Assembly (NCBI GenBank): GCA_963920525.1
Contig: OY986435.1
Location: forward strand, 269,240,074 to 269,304,073
DNA: 64,000 bases
Source of the DNA: Dichetophora obliterata
Lineage: Eukaryota; Arthropoda; Insecta; Diptera; Sciomyzidae
Direction: 5' to 3'
Shown here: positions 42,214-53,303 of the stretch, piece by piece
Layout of the letters: each line of letters starts with the position of its first letter
Numbering within the stretch: position 1 is the stretch's first letter
Translations under genes and position numbers: made by a program
Notes under the pieces: model-generated
Told to the model about the DNA's origin: nothing
Databases searched by the model: none
The model's input: only the letters and a program-made list of their open reading frames with translations

Positions 42214-45200
42214 CTATGGCAGGAACGGAAAGATTCAAAGATTAAAGTGGTTAGCTGAAGCAAAGAAACAACTCATGGTCATAATTACTTTTTGTCTAGC
42301 TTACGCATTGGTGCTTATATTGCATGTGCAGGTGCATGTGTGTGCAGTACTGTGATTGAGTTTGTGTGTGTTACTTAGTGCCGGAAGAGTGCTCAAAAAT
42401 AGAACTAAAAATGTCCAGTAAAATTAAGCTAAAACATGAGAGTTTCAAATTGTGCTTTAAAGACATTTTAATCGAACTCCATTTTTTTGGAGTCATAGGC
42501 TCACTTTAGGATTAAGGTATATGCATGTATGTACTTTTTCATTAAGGGTTCTCATCTAAGCAAGTAAACATGTAAAACATGTATAGCATTTAAACTTTTG
42601 TTGAGCGATAAAGTGTAAATAGCGTAAATGCCGACAAAATGGCGGCTGCTGCTGCGACAACATTATGACTTTTTTAAATTTTAAACCTTTTAATAACCTT
42701 CACTAACATAGAAAAATAAATAAAACGTGTTCATATTTACTTCAACTACTTTAAATATGTAATGATTAGCGCCAAAGACAACCCTCATTCACACACGTAG
42801 ATTTACATGCTAGTTTACACTACAAAATAGGCTCGGAAATGATGTAAACTCACGCCCATACAAATTTTGACGGATAGTTTACGCGCATGTAAGTTCACAA
42901 GGTTTTCAATGTTTACGGGTCAGTTACATGCTTAGATGAGAAGCCTTATTGATTTCTTTGGTTTGTGGTTTTATGGAGATTTATGGGGGCGATCTTGTTA
43001 AAATATGGGCCTTAAAGAATAAATACGTCTATGTTTCATTAAAGTATCCTGCTGTAGCGTAAGCAAACAGCAAGTTGAGCAAATCTGAATCTTACAAATC
43101 CATATACTTATCCTTATTTTGCCATACATCCAGCTGCTGCAAACACGGTAAAAGTAAAACTTACACAGGAAAAAGAAAAAAAAGACTTTTTTCAGCAGTA
43201 AACATATATTATAGTCAGGACTCGGATCTTGATGATCTAAGAATATAACTTTAAAAAAATGACAAAAATGACCTAAAAACTGCTGAAAATGACCTAAAAA
43301 CTTACAAAAATTGCCTAAGAAACGCAAAAAATTACATAAAAATTAAGAAAAAATAAAGCTTTAAAAATAAAATATGACAAGACTTAAAAATTGTTTTATA
43401 TAATTTTTGTACATAGTGTTACAGTTTAAAGCACATTTTTAAGTTATTAAAATTGAAAGAACGTCGATTGTCTTTCAAAATGTTTTTGTTAACAGAAAAA
43501 CCTCCTTCTACTTCTGCACTGACGAGAGGAACATATTTAAAAGACGATATGTCATTTCTAATGTCATTTCTAATATTGATTTCTAATTCCTCCTCTAATT
43601 TCATAGTATTATAATTTGTACCTCCTAATATTTCAGCAATAGAGCATATTTTTTAATAAATAAAAAGTCCATTTTGCACATCTACAGGCCTAAACCGATT
43701 TGGTAGGACTAAATTTATTAAGTTCGGACTTGTACTTAATAATCCTTACGCCGGACAAAATTTGCGTTTACGTAATATATATAAGATAAGCTCTTTCAGA
43801 TTTCATAGAAAACACAAGAGTCAAAATTGCACCCGCAAAAATAAAAGTAATTAATAGGTGCGTTCCATTCGCTTCAAAATAATCCAGATTATTTTTTTTT
43901 ACATGCAAAGCAAAAACAAAAATAATAATCCTATAACAAATAGGATAATTTTTGCTATCCATATAAAATTGTGATATAGCCTTTAAAAAATTTGAAACAC
44001 AGGTGGCGCACCTGTATATTTTTATGAGCTGTCATTTCATTTTTTGAATTATTTGTTTGTTTGATACAATGACTATAGTGTAAATTAAAACTATCATATC
44101 CTGAGTTTTTATCCAACACTTGTTTCATCTTTCTACATAACCTTTCGGCAGTTTCACCACGCGCAGAGCTTTTTTCATCGAGGTCTATGTATAAACAAAC
44201 TCCTTTTTCGAGAGGAAATGTTTTTGACTGAAGGGACTCTATTGCTAAAATACTCTATTCCTTTAAATGTGTAAAAATTTGCATTTTTACATGTTTCAGT
44301 ACGAAAAAAACGAAACAAAAAATTCTCTTAAAATAACACTAAAATTACTTAAAAAACCGAAAAATGCTCTTAAAATTAAAAATTTTCAAAACTTATAATA
44401 AAATAACTTAAAAATCGCTAAAAATTACCAAAAAACGCCCTTAACCGTGTAAAAATGATCTGAAAACAAAAATTGATAAAAAACGACGAAAAAATTGCCT
44501 GGAAAGTTTTCATATTTGGAATTTAGGAAACGTAAATGGACGTTCTAAATAACCATAAAATGTCTTAGAAGCAGCGAAAACAGATGACATGCCATCGAAA
44601 TCCCAGCCCTGGTTATAGTAATAATGTAGTTTATCTTGGCATTTAAAATAAAATCTAAATTTTAAACTAATTAACCCTCGAGAAGGCGCGCTCTATGAGC
44701 ATTTTGCTCACGCAATTTTTAAATGGATAAAATTCTTTTTTTTATGTTGATTTTATATGATTTAAATACAAATTCTAAAATGTTTGATAGTTTAAATTAT
44801 ACTTGATTTTAATTACAATTCTAGTTGTTTGATAGTTTAAAATCGTTTATTGAGCTTAAGGTCAAAGTTAGAACAATTAATTGTTCTAACGAATCTTTCC
44901 AAAGAAACAACAACAACAACAAAGTTTTTTCAATATGAAAAGGAAAAAATCACTAGCTGATTTTATTGCAATTTCGGCCGTGCTAAAGGCTTCTTTTTTT
45001 ATTAATATTTTTGCACGCATTATGTTGAGTTTCCTTGGTAACGGTTGTTCTCTGCGTCTTGGCAAGCTTTTGCTGAGGTCAGTGCACGGTTGGAGCTCTA
45101 GGTATGCGGTTTAAAAATTACAGTAATTCCTCAATAAGCACAATGCTCACGCGCGACAATCCATACTTCTCCAGGGTTAAGTAAATAAACATTACCAATA

Positions 45201-48200
45201 TTTTTCACTAATAACACAATTTAAAGTTAAAAGAAGCAAAAAAAAAAGTTACAAGTTCAATAAAAGCTTTATAACCATTCTCAAAAATCAAAAGTGTTTT
45301 AATTTCGAAACCCAAAAAACTTGTATTGTTGTAAAGGAAATACTTTAAAGCACATAAACACAAATTATTGGTTCAAAATAATAATCCTGTCATAGCCCCA
45401 CAAAAAATAGTCTGGTGGAGTCAAATCGCATGATCTTGGCGGCCAATGAACTGCTCCAAAACGTGAGATTAATTGCTCACCAAACTCACCTCTGAATAGG
45501 TCCATGGTACCGCGTGCCGTATGGCATTTGTCACCGTCTTGTGGAAACCACATGTCAATCAAGTCCAATGCTTCCATTTTGGGCAAAAAAAGTCGTAAAA
45601 CTTCGCACGGTACCTTGCTTCATTGACTGCAACGTAGCGATTTTCATTATTTTTAAAAAAGTACGGTCCAATGATGCCGCGGCTCACAAACTACACCAAA
45701 AATCGCATTTTGCATGGTGCATTGGCAGCTCTTCAGACATGATTTTCGAAATTTTAGCTTTTCTGTTTGAGCCAAAAATGAGCTTCGTCGCTGAAGACAA
45801 TTTTTCGATAAAAAAGTGTATCTTCATGTAAATTTTCTAAGGCCCATTCACCAAAAAAACGACGTTGTGGTATGTCACCCGGCTTCAGTTCTTGCACCAG
45901 CTGTATTTTGCTTCATATAAGCAAGTTTCTCCTCGGTACGTACTCTTCGCATACGGGTTGGTGGATTAATGTCCAATAAAGTGATACTGGTGCGAAATTT
46001 GGTTACAATAGCTTGAATAGCCTGTTCGGTGGGTCGGTGGGTTATGACGACCGTAAAATGGACGTAATTTTCGAAACATATTTCTCACAGAGCACGAATT
46101 TTGAAAATAAAATTCAATGCTTTGCGAGCGCCGTTCGTTAGTCTATTCATGTCGTAATCATGAAATGTAAAAAAATTTACAAACAAATAGCAAACAAATC
46201 ACCCTTCATATACAGGGTAGCCCTTATTCGAAGCGCCCATCTGGCAACACTGTAACTTTCCGCAGTGATGCCAAATCGACTAATGACATACCGCGTTTGA
46301 AGCGTGAAGTGGAACAGTACACGCCACGCGAACGCTCTAAAATTGTTGAAATTTACATTCAACAAAACAAGTCAATAGTGAAAACTCAACGTGCTTTCAA
46401 AAAAATAAATAAAGTGAAAAGTGCGCCTTCCAAGAAAACAATTTATCGTTTGTATGAAAGATTTACAACTGGTAATACTCTTGGTAACCCAAAGAGGCCA
46501 AATAAAAAGCGACCAAGGCGATCGGATGAGAATATTGCAGCCGTACGAGCCAGTATTAAGCAGTCACCAACAACATCCCAAAATCGCCGTTCTCAGCAGC
46601 TCGGCATTCCCCGATCCACTTTACAACGCATTTTACGTGTTGATTTGAATTTGTTTCCGTACAAAATTCAATTGGTAAACAAATTGTTGCCTACCGATAA
46701 GTCACGTCGATTGGAATGGGCCCAAAGAGTCATCGAAATGGCTGAAGAAGACAAGCAATTTTGGCATAAAATTATCATGAGCGATGAAGCTTATTTTCAG
46801 TTGAACGGAACGGTAAACAAACAAAATTGCCGTATTTATGCCACTGAAAATCCACAAGAGATTCAAGAGGTACCTCTTCACGATGCAAAAGTCACTGTTT
46901 GGTGCGGCGTTTGTGCTAAAATGCTCATTGGGCCGTTCTTTTTCGAAGATGATAATGGCCACAGAGTTACTGTCAATCAGGAGCGTTATCGCGATATGAT
47001 AAACAATTTTTTCATGCCAATCGTTTGTCGAAAGCGTATCAGGCACTACTGGTTTCAACAAGACGGCGCGCCACCACACACAAGCCGCACTACAATCGAT
47101 TTTTTTACAATCGCAATTGTTCCCTGGCCGTTTGATGTCAAAAAATGGTGATTTCGATTGGCCGCCAAGATCACCAGATTTAACGCCTCCAGACTTCTTT
47201 TTGTGGGGTTATTTGAAATCAAAGGTTTACGTCAATAAGCCAAAGACCCTAGAAGAGCTGAAAACCAACATCCGTCAAGAAATAACCGCCATTCCCATCG
47301 AAATGTTGAAGAAAACCATGGAAAATGCTGCAAAACGGGCACAATATGTCGTAGAGGCCAATGGCGACCATTTACGAGATATCATATTCAAGAAATAATG
47401 TAAGCAAATCTATTGTACTTGAACCCAATTAAATGATATTCATGACGAACAGACAAAAAATTGTGGTTTCTTTGATTTATTTAAAAATAAAATGGGCGCT
47501 TCGAATATGGGCAACCCTGTAGATGAATAAAAATTATCAAAATAACCTTGAAAATTAGGCTATAACGTAAGGGCACCGAATACCAACCGCTAACCAGCAT
47601 GTCTGCTTGAATTTACTAGAAGATATATAAAGATTTTATGTTATTTTACTAAAATTGACCTGTTCATTGTTATAGATATTTCCCACGGAAAAAATAAGAT
47701 AAAAATATTAAAATTAAAGTTATTTTTTCTAATTTTGTATTTCTTTTTCTTAAATGTTGCAAGAAAACCCAAGATCCACCGATTTCCGACCGACCTGTGG
47801 TGAATTTACCTGATTCCGACCACTAAAATACCTGATTCTTACCGCCAGTGTAACAATAAGAAAAAATAAACTTAATTTCATTTAAATTAAAACAATAGTA
47901 TAATTTTTCAAATACATAATGTTTATTATAAACGTAAAATTCAATTCCAATTTACGATTTTGATAAAAAACTTTTAGTTTTAAGCAAAAGAAAAAACCAA
48001 ATTTAAAAAATTGTTCACAGCTAATATTTATCACATTTCTTACACAGATCATTTAGATAAAAAATAAGAAACTATTTTTTTAAAAATAATGGCCTATTAT
48101 CATAAAGAAAAGAAAAGTCGACTCTCAATTTAGTATAAGCGTTTTTGACAGTTTTTTAATACAATATGTTGTCAAAAAGCTTGTTGCTCTAAATTTAGAG

Positions 48201-51200
48201 TCGACTTTTATATTATTTATGATAATGGGCCAATATTTCAATTTTAAAAACAGGGAAACCTTAGAAATGTACTTTTTAGTATAAAAACTAACATTAATCA
48301 GATTTCTTACGAAGATCGTTAAGTTTAGGGACCTTATAGGAAACACGATGGGGTGTTAGGGAAGGACTTTGAATTTTACACATCGCATCCATTTCAGGCC
48401 ACTTCCAGAAGTTTCCACTCATCGTCACTGCCTTCACATTTAAGCCAGTATCAATAATGTATATTACTATTCCCGAAAAATATTTCCTTTCCTATCGAAT
48501 GATAACATTCTTCTCTTCTCTTTCTTTTTTGTCCTCTATTGCTTCCGTATTTTTAAGTTTGAATTATTTGTAATACTTTTTTTCAAGTTGTCTTTTTGTT
48601 TTTGAGCTCTATTTAATTAATTTTTCCTAGGTTTGGTTTTTCTTCCTAGACTCTTCCTTGATGCTCCATGAATTCTTCACTTGTGGCAACTGTAGGATAT
48701 AATTTCATTTATATACTTTAGTGTTTTTTTCATATCAGGTTTACTTTTATTTTCTGTCTTCAAATACTGTCGAATCAGGTATATTTTTTTATTATTCTCT
48801 AAGTCTTTACTAATTTTGGAAAACCATCTTGTAATATTATGCTCCGATGCCAGTAACCTGCACGAAGAAAGAGATTGTGATACCCTTTGGCAATTTCTAT
48901 GTGGCGCGTAAGGAATCCATCGTACCACCCGGCTGATCATATTTAAACATATTTTTTTTCATTAGTTTTGGAACAGAATCGATGAGTTGAGTTTTCGTTA
49001 CAGGAAATCCTATTTCACACATTTCTACTATCCATTTGAATAGAATATTTTCTTCCTCTAATGCTAACACTGTCGGACTACCAACACTTTCAGGACTTTT
49101 TTATTTATTTTATAAACGGTTTATTATGATAGTCTTTGGAACGTTGTTAATGTTGGTAGCTTGCCTAAGACTACATTTTTCTCTTTTACATCAATTAATG
49201 CCTTTTCCAGATTTTGCAAGGAACGTTAAACTTTTTTGGAATCCATGATTGTTAACAAGAACAAATATGCCCTAAATATGCCCTATTTCTATTTGATAAA
49301 CCAATGTTCAAACCGGGAAATAAAATAAGAATGTATAAGTTTAACCTCAAATTATGATATATCATATTGTCTTAAACTAGGTCGTATACAGGTTCTATAA
49401 AGTTAAATTATTTGTAGATTAAATACTCTTAACATAATACACTTAAATTATCTTTTTTTACGTAGCGTAAAAATCCCGTTACCGACCAAGTGGTCGGAGT
49501 ATGCAACATAAGAAATGTTTACGTAACCACATTCCGACCACTTCTGTTTACCTCATAAAACTTTTAAATTTATTTAAAAAGTAATAATTATTTCGTAATT
49601 ATGATTACAATTTATATATATGTATACAGATATATAAGTATCTGTAATAAAATAATTACCGCTCAGGTTGTTTCTGCGAATAATTCGATAAACTTGAGTC
49701 TCCTTTTTTATCTTCTTTTACTCTCGCGAAACCGTCAAACCGTGCGGTTGCGGAGTTTTGATTTATATGACACATAATCCGTAAAAGTTTTAAAACGATT
49801 TTTTGCCAGATGACGTATCAATATTAAAGGAATGAAATGCATTCACTTTCGGCAATTTTCGGGAAAAATTGAAAGAGTCATACGGAGGTTTTTACAGTGG
49901 ACGCATACATGAACCCGGTCGGAGACCGGTGACGTTGCGTTATCCTTAATGGAGAAATTACTAAATTTGGAAAACCTTGGGCGTAGTAAATATTAACACA
50001 CATCGCCAATTTAATTAAAAAAGCACTTAATCCCATTAGTGCTTTATTTAATGCAGTATAATAATCCGATTGTCGGTTAAAAGGATCAAATAAATTTTAA
50101 ATCATCAGCATACAAACCCCATTTCTAAATTTAGCCTGGTGCTGCTTTGAAGGTGCAATGGTGCATTTTTATATGAAACAAACAAAAAACTTGAAAAATA
50201 TTTAATTGCAAGCGTGCTCTTAGCAGAAACATATATTTAGTTAATACCTGACTAGTTGACAAAAGAAAACAATTGGCTATTTTGTAGGATTCATCAATAA
50301 ATAGTTCGTGCAATTGGCCCGTTTGTTCGCGACTGGCTTCTCTCAGACCCAACAACGGTATATCGATGCCATGACCGAGAATATTTTGAACCATTACCTC
50401 AGTTTGGCGAGCCACCGCACAGCGAAAGAGTTCGCGTAGATAATCTTTCTGCAGGAATTAGAAAAAAATTACTTATTAAACGTATGCGATACTTTGACAA
50501 ATTTTTTCCAACACTGTACTTACAGTGTAGATGCTAAATGTAACTTTGCGCGAATCATCATCTTCTTCTTCACGATCGCTCTCCAATGGCACATTGGCAC
50601 CCTCACCCTGGCACATGGCTCGGGCCCATTCGAGTGCCTCACTGCTAGCCGAACGTATGCAGTCAACGCGACCCTAATTTTTGAAATAATTGTACAATCA
50701 AATTGCCCGAAGTGATTCTTTTATAACTCACCAGCAGAAATCTTCTGGTAGAAGCACTCTCGTACGTGGCCACCAAGTGACCATAAAGTCTGTCAATAAA
50801 TGATTTTACTAAAATGTACGTAACAAGTCACAAGTTATACTCACTTGAAGTAGGCCAACTGCAGCGAAAGCTGTATATAGACATCTGGGCTGACTTGACA
50901 GCCTTTGATGAAGTTCTTGCCATAACCTTTGTAGCGATAGACATAAAAGTCCAAATCGTCAATGGCTCTGAAATGGATATAAGAGACACATTATATGTTT
51001 CTAACGAGTGCCTTTTGGGTTGGCTCCTAATCGTTCTTACTTGTCGACTGTGATTGCGGCTTGAGTAAATCTTTGCTGCACCTCTGGCACAATATCCCAC
51101 TCCAGTCGCTCAGGCGGTGGCAAATGATGTTGTGGCAATCCGTTATCATCCGAGACATGTTCAACGATACTTTTGTAGATTTTCTCCAGAAGTTGCACCA

Positions 51201-52020
51201 CCGCAATACCCTCTGACGGTGAGTGTTCGTAGCACAGGCCCCAAGTTCCATCGGTACAAATGATTATTTGCATGGTTTTGTCGAACCAGCGATTGGCCGA
51301 ATTGAATTCACTGCCACCGCCGTGTATCATTTCGTGAGCCATGTTTGTTTCGTCACGATCGCCGGCATAGTGTAACGGTGGCGTAGCGCCACAAAATCCA
51401 CGCGCATTGAAGGTACCCGTAGGCAGTGGTTCGTCCAGGCAGAGCACAATCAGTGCCGTTTCGATCAGCTTGATGTTGCGTTGATTGCTTTCGTCCAACT
51501 GCAAAGTGGCACGATCTTGTGCCCAACGTGCACGTGGCTCTGCAGTGAGCAATCCCAGTGGTGGCGGCTTAAACGGCAGACAGGGTGCATCGCTGAGCAC
51601 AAAGAGTATTTGTGAGGCGATTTCGCTCTCCGACAACTTACCGCGATCGCTGGCCTGCAGCACAACGCAATACATTTGATTGCGACATATGACGATCACG
51701 TGCTTATCATCGGTTTTTTGTGGCAAGTACTGGGAATCACGTTCAATGCCTGGACGACGGCAAGAACCAAGGAGCCGATAGTATTGAGCCATGCACAGCG
51801 GTTGATTCTTTTCACGTGATGTAGCGCGTTCCTGTGGCATGCTGCCACTGTTAAGCATATCCTTGTGCTGCATAATGCCTTCGATAATGCGTGCCGTAAA
51901 ATGCGCTACATCGTGCACAGTTGTAAAACGGCGCGGTGGTAGAACCATGCCTGGATTCGAATTAATTGGCAGAGGTATTCGTATATCCATGTACATGTCA
52001 TTAAGCCAAAAGTAGTAGGC
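42016..52020 (-). CDS. ChAT: Choline acetyltransferase, C-terminal 570 residues in six exons
   Basis: Transfers acetyl from acetyl-CoA to choline to make acetylcholine in cholinergic neurons. Exons, 5' to 3': 52020-51041, 50967-50845, 50789-50732, 50673-50524, 50448-50248 and 42213-42016. All junctions are GT/AG and the frame is continuous to TGA at 42016-42018. Markers are FWLNDMYMD, LPINSNPGMV, LCMAQYYRLLGSCRRPG, the catalytic His in YEHSPSEG (codon 51223-51225), YRYKGYGKNFIKG, TYESAS, LHELFIDESYKIAN, FLLSTSQV and FMGYGPVTPRGYG. SCRRPG and LLSTSQ favour ChAT over carnitine acetyltransferase. The N-terminal exons are not in view. No internal stops, so it looks functional. Confidence 0.88.
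42545..42946. mobile_element. 402-bp MITE in last ChAT intron, TA duplication
   Basis: Ends AGGGTTCTCATCTAAGCA and, inverted, AGGCTTCTCATCTAAGCA. TA flanks at 42543-42544 and 42947-42948. The inner words AGTAAACATGTAAAACATG and GTTTACGGGTCAGTTACATG extend the inverted similarity. Noncoding. Confidence 0.6.
43419..44290 (-). pseudogene. hAT transposase relic in last ChAT intron
   Basis: Two recognisable pieces remain on the minus strand. Near 44100-44280 the text reads LPLEKGVCLYIDLDEKSSAR, then GETAERLCRKMKQVLDKNSG and YDSFNLHYSH. At 43419-43604 the dimerisation tail reads PLVSAEVEGGFSVNKNILKD and NRRSFNFNNLK, the usual EVExxFSxxKNIL hAT C-terminus. Between them the frame is destroyed. It is a different hAT lineage from the one at 38975-40967. 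Confidence 0.55.
44765..44965 (-). repeat. Interspersed repeat, copy 2 (inverse of 1890-2068)
   Basis: Reverse complement of the repeat at 1890-2068, with the same order of words (TAGTTTAAATTAT, ACAATTCTAGTTGTTTGATA, GTTAGAACAA, CCAAAGAAACAACAAC). Noncoding and of unknown class. Confidence 0.5.
45365..46165 (-). pseudogene. rosa-type mariner transposase relic (strongly decayed)
   Basis: Minus-strand fragments occur in order: LVQELKPGDIPQRRFFGEWA, FYRKIVFSDEAHFWL (first catalytic Asp), SRGIIGPYFFKNNENRYVAV, NEARYRAKFYDFF, WFPQDGDKCHTARGTMDLF (second Asp) and WPPRSCDLTPPDYFLWGYD (third Asp). Frames shift several times and stops are frequent. The 3' end is truncated after LWGYD. It is related to, but older than, the mariners at 46213-47519 and 53304-54597. 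Confidence 0.65.
46213..47519 (+). mobile_element. rosa-like mariner, 1307 bp, complete with TIRs
   Basis: The left end CAGGGTAGCCCTTATTCGAA and the right end (inverted) CAGGGTTGCCCATATTCGAA form 28-bp TIRs that continue GCGCCCAT. TA flanks both (46211-46212 and 47520-47521). One transposase gene occupies the centre. It lies in the last ChAT intron, inserted beside an older relative. Confidence 0.88.
46297..47398 (+). pseudogene. rosa-like mariner transposase with a single frameshift
   Basis: Frame 1 (46297-47151) holds the helix-turn-helix region (YTPRERSKIVEIYIQQNKS, RRSQQLGIPRSTLQRILR), the first catalytic Asp in IIMSDEAYFQL and the second in WFQQDGAPPHT. Frame 2 (47117-47398) continues GRLMSKNGDFDWPPRSPDLT, with the third Asp in LTPPDFFLWGYLKSK. 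They connect if the T-run at 47099-47106 is one base too long. The Asp2-Asp3 spacing is then about 42 residues, close to the DD41D of rosa mariners known from tephritid flies. Only this slip disables it. Confidence 0.82.
48091..48231. mobile_element. 141-bp hairpin MITE in last ChAT intron
   Basis: GGCCTATTATCATAAAGAAA at the left pairs with GGCCCATTATCATAAATAAT from the right. Inner arms share AAAGTCGACTCT and TAAATTTAG-like words. AAT flanks both ends. Noncoding. Confidence 0.6.
48677..49250 (-). pseudogene. CENP-B/pogo-type transposase N-terminal relic
   Basis: On the minus strand, LEKALIDVKEKNVVLGKL, then SPESVGSPTVLALEEENILF, KWIVEMCEIGFPVTKTQLID and SVPKLMKKNMFK recall the HTH and CENP-B-type DNA-binding domains of pogo/jerky transposases. 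YDGFLTRH-like and EIAKRVSQSLS-like text with SEHNITRWFSKISKDLENN continues the same domain in shifting frames (48760-48900). The catalytic domain is not visible. Broken by frameshifts. Confidence 0.5.
49260..50240. other. Intronic stretch, no gene seen
   Basis: Near 49490 and 49916 the words GACCAAGTGGTCGGAGT and CCCGGTCGGAGACCGG occur, and similar CCGACC words lie at 47780-47825. These may be remnants of one element surrounding the CENP-B-type relic. The remainder is AT-rich ChAT intron. Confidence 0.35.
50248..50448 (-). CDS. ChAT: ChAT exon (201 nt)
   Basis: Acceptor CCTGCAG, donor GTATTA (a slightly weak donor ahead of the 8-kb intron). Encodes KDYLRELFRCAVARQTEVMV through LHELFIDESYKIANCFLLST SQ. 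The STSQ residues belong to the conserved substrate-binding STSQ/V motif completed by the last exon. Confidence 0.87.
50524..50673 (-). CDS. ChAT: ChAT exon (150 nt) with acidic insert
   Basis: Acceptor AAATTAG, donor GTAAGT. Encodes GRVDCIRSASSEALEWARAM followed by a charged ESDREEEDDDSRK stretch. The first part is the conserved GRxxxIRSAS block; the acidic part is a surface loop that I expect to vary between species. Confidence 0.85.
50732..50789 (-). CDS. ChAT: ChAT exon (58 nt)
   Basis: Acceptor TTGACAG, donor GTGAGT. Encodes LYGHLVATYESASTRRFLL; the TYESAS motif is conserved in the choline/carnitine acyltransferase family and lines the active site. Confidence 0.85.
50845..50967 (-). CDS. 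ChAT: ChAT exon (123 nt)
   Basis: Acceptor TTTCAG, donor GTGAGT. Encodes AIDDLDFYVYRYKGYGKNFI and CQVSPDVYIQLSLQLAY, part of the C-terminal lobe that helps bind CoA in the carnitine/choline acyltransferase fold. Confidence 0.85.
51041..52020 (-). CDS. ChAT: ChAT exon with the catalytic histidine (980 nt)
   Basis: Acceptor TCTTCCAG precedes GCC at 52020 (phase 0); donor GTAAGA follows at 51040 with two bases of the next codon left over. It encodes AYYFWLNDMYMD through FTQAAITVDK. It contains the acyltransferase His (51223-51225) and the conserved IHGGGSEFNSANRWFDK block. A 22-residue insertion-like stretch, TGTFNARGFCGATPP and onward, lies before the GGG block. Confidence 0.88.
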
Positions 52021-52022
52021 CT

Positions 52023-53060
52023 GGAAGATGGACAAAAAACAACGAGTTAATATGGAGACAAGTTTGCTATAATTTTTGAAATTTATTTATGTTTCCGTTA
52101 TTGTTCAACCCTGACGCACCTAGTTTCTGTTCACAATTAATTTGTTTCCTACATACTTGTTTCTACGAAACCCACACCTCTTTTCCAAAGTGTCTATACT
52201 ATCTTTGCTGATTGGATTTTAACTCAAGGTTAGGTGGTTGAAACGTGTGGCTTGGTGTGTAGAATGTGCTGCTTGTGCTTTTGATGTCTAACCGCATTAT
52301 TTTTCATTGAGGGCAAAACTCTGAGATAGCATTTCGAATATTTTTGTGTGGCACTTTATTCTTGGAACTTTGTTACATTTCCGCTGTATTTCTGTTTTTG
52401 GTTTAACAACAACAACAACACTTACGATGTTGCTACGTTATATCTACTTGCGCTATTCCACGGTGAGAATAATCAAGAGGTCTTGAGGCTTTGTGTTCCT
52501 ATTTTTAGTGTCTATTTTTTTTTAACTAAGAAGGTATGTTCATATTAAGGCTCGTGCATATTTTCTAATGTCTGATATGTTATTCTCATTTTAAGGCATT
52601 TTTGATTACATGAAGAATTTTTGATTGTATCTAATCAATTGTATGTAGTGATTGCACGCAGCGAAATATTAAAGCATTCTATCGCTTTTCACTTACGCAT
52701 AAAATGCTCAACTTCTGAATAAAATTCTCAACTCCAGAAAGTAAATTATCAATTCTCCTAAATAAAAACTGAATTTTGATAAAAACACAGGTGTGTCGTC
52801 GGACACACGAAAGAAGCAAAGCTTTTTATTAAAGAAAATTTTGTACTTTAATAAAAAATAATAAAGTAAATAACTTTTTAATTAAATAACTGCTGATGCT
52901 GCTAATGCAGATTAAGTTTAATTATGGTGCTTTTATATTTAATATTGATAGATTTAAAAATTCATTTCATCTTTAATTTTTTATAATTTTTCCAAACCTT
53001 CTCTTTTTCTTTTGTTCTATTCATCTCCATGTCTATACTAATGCTTGCAGTTGTGTTACT
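52023..53060. other. Upstream ChAT intron, no exon found
   Basis: AT-rich sequence 5' of the 980-nt ChAT exon. I searched by eye on the minus strand for the preceding ChAT block and did not find it. Near 52797-52830 the words CGTCGGACACACGAAAGAAG and CAAAGCTTTTTATTAA match a segment at about 58868-58905. Confidence 0.4.
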
Positions 53061-53303
53061 ATTCTAGTATGTTATGTTGTCTAATATATATGGTACTAGC
53101 GATATCCATAAAACAATGATTGGCGTTCTTTGCAAGCAACATTCCGGGCTAATTATTGTTCATTTTAATTCGCGAAGTCTGAATGATGTAAAACTTGATT
53201 ATGTTCGTCACTGCTTTGAAAATTCCGCTGTTGATGTCATTTGTGTTTCGGAAACTTGGTTTCATAAAGACATAAATGACTCATGTTTGAATATACAGAA
53301 CTA

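Noticed and set aside
42016..52020. Carnitine acetyltransferase instead of choline acetyltransferase
   Set aside because: Both share the EHSPxEG motif, but the order NDMYMD, SCRRPG, CICRNQMYCV and the LLSTSQV-GYGPVTPRGYG end fit ChAT better in my judgement; a database search would settle it.
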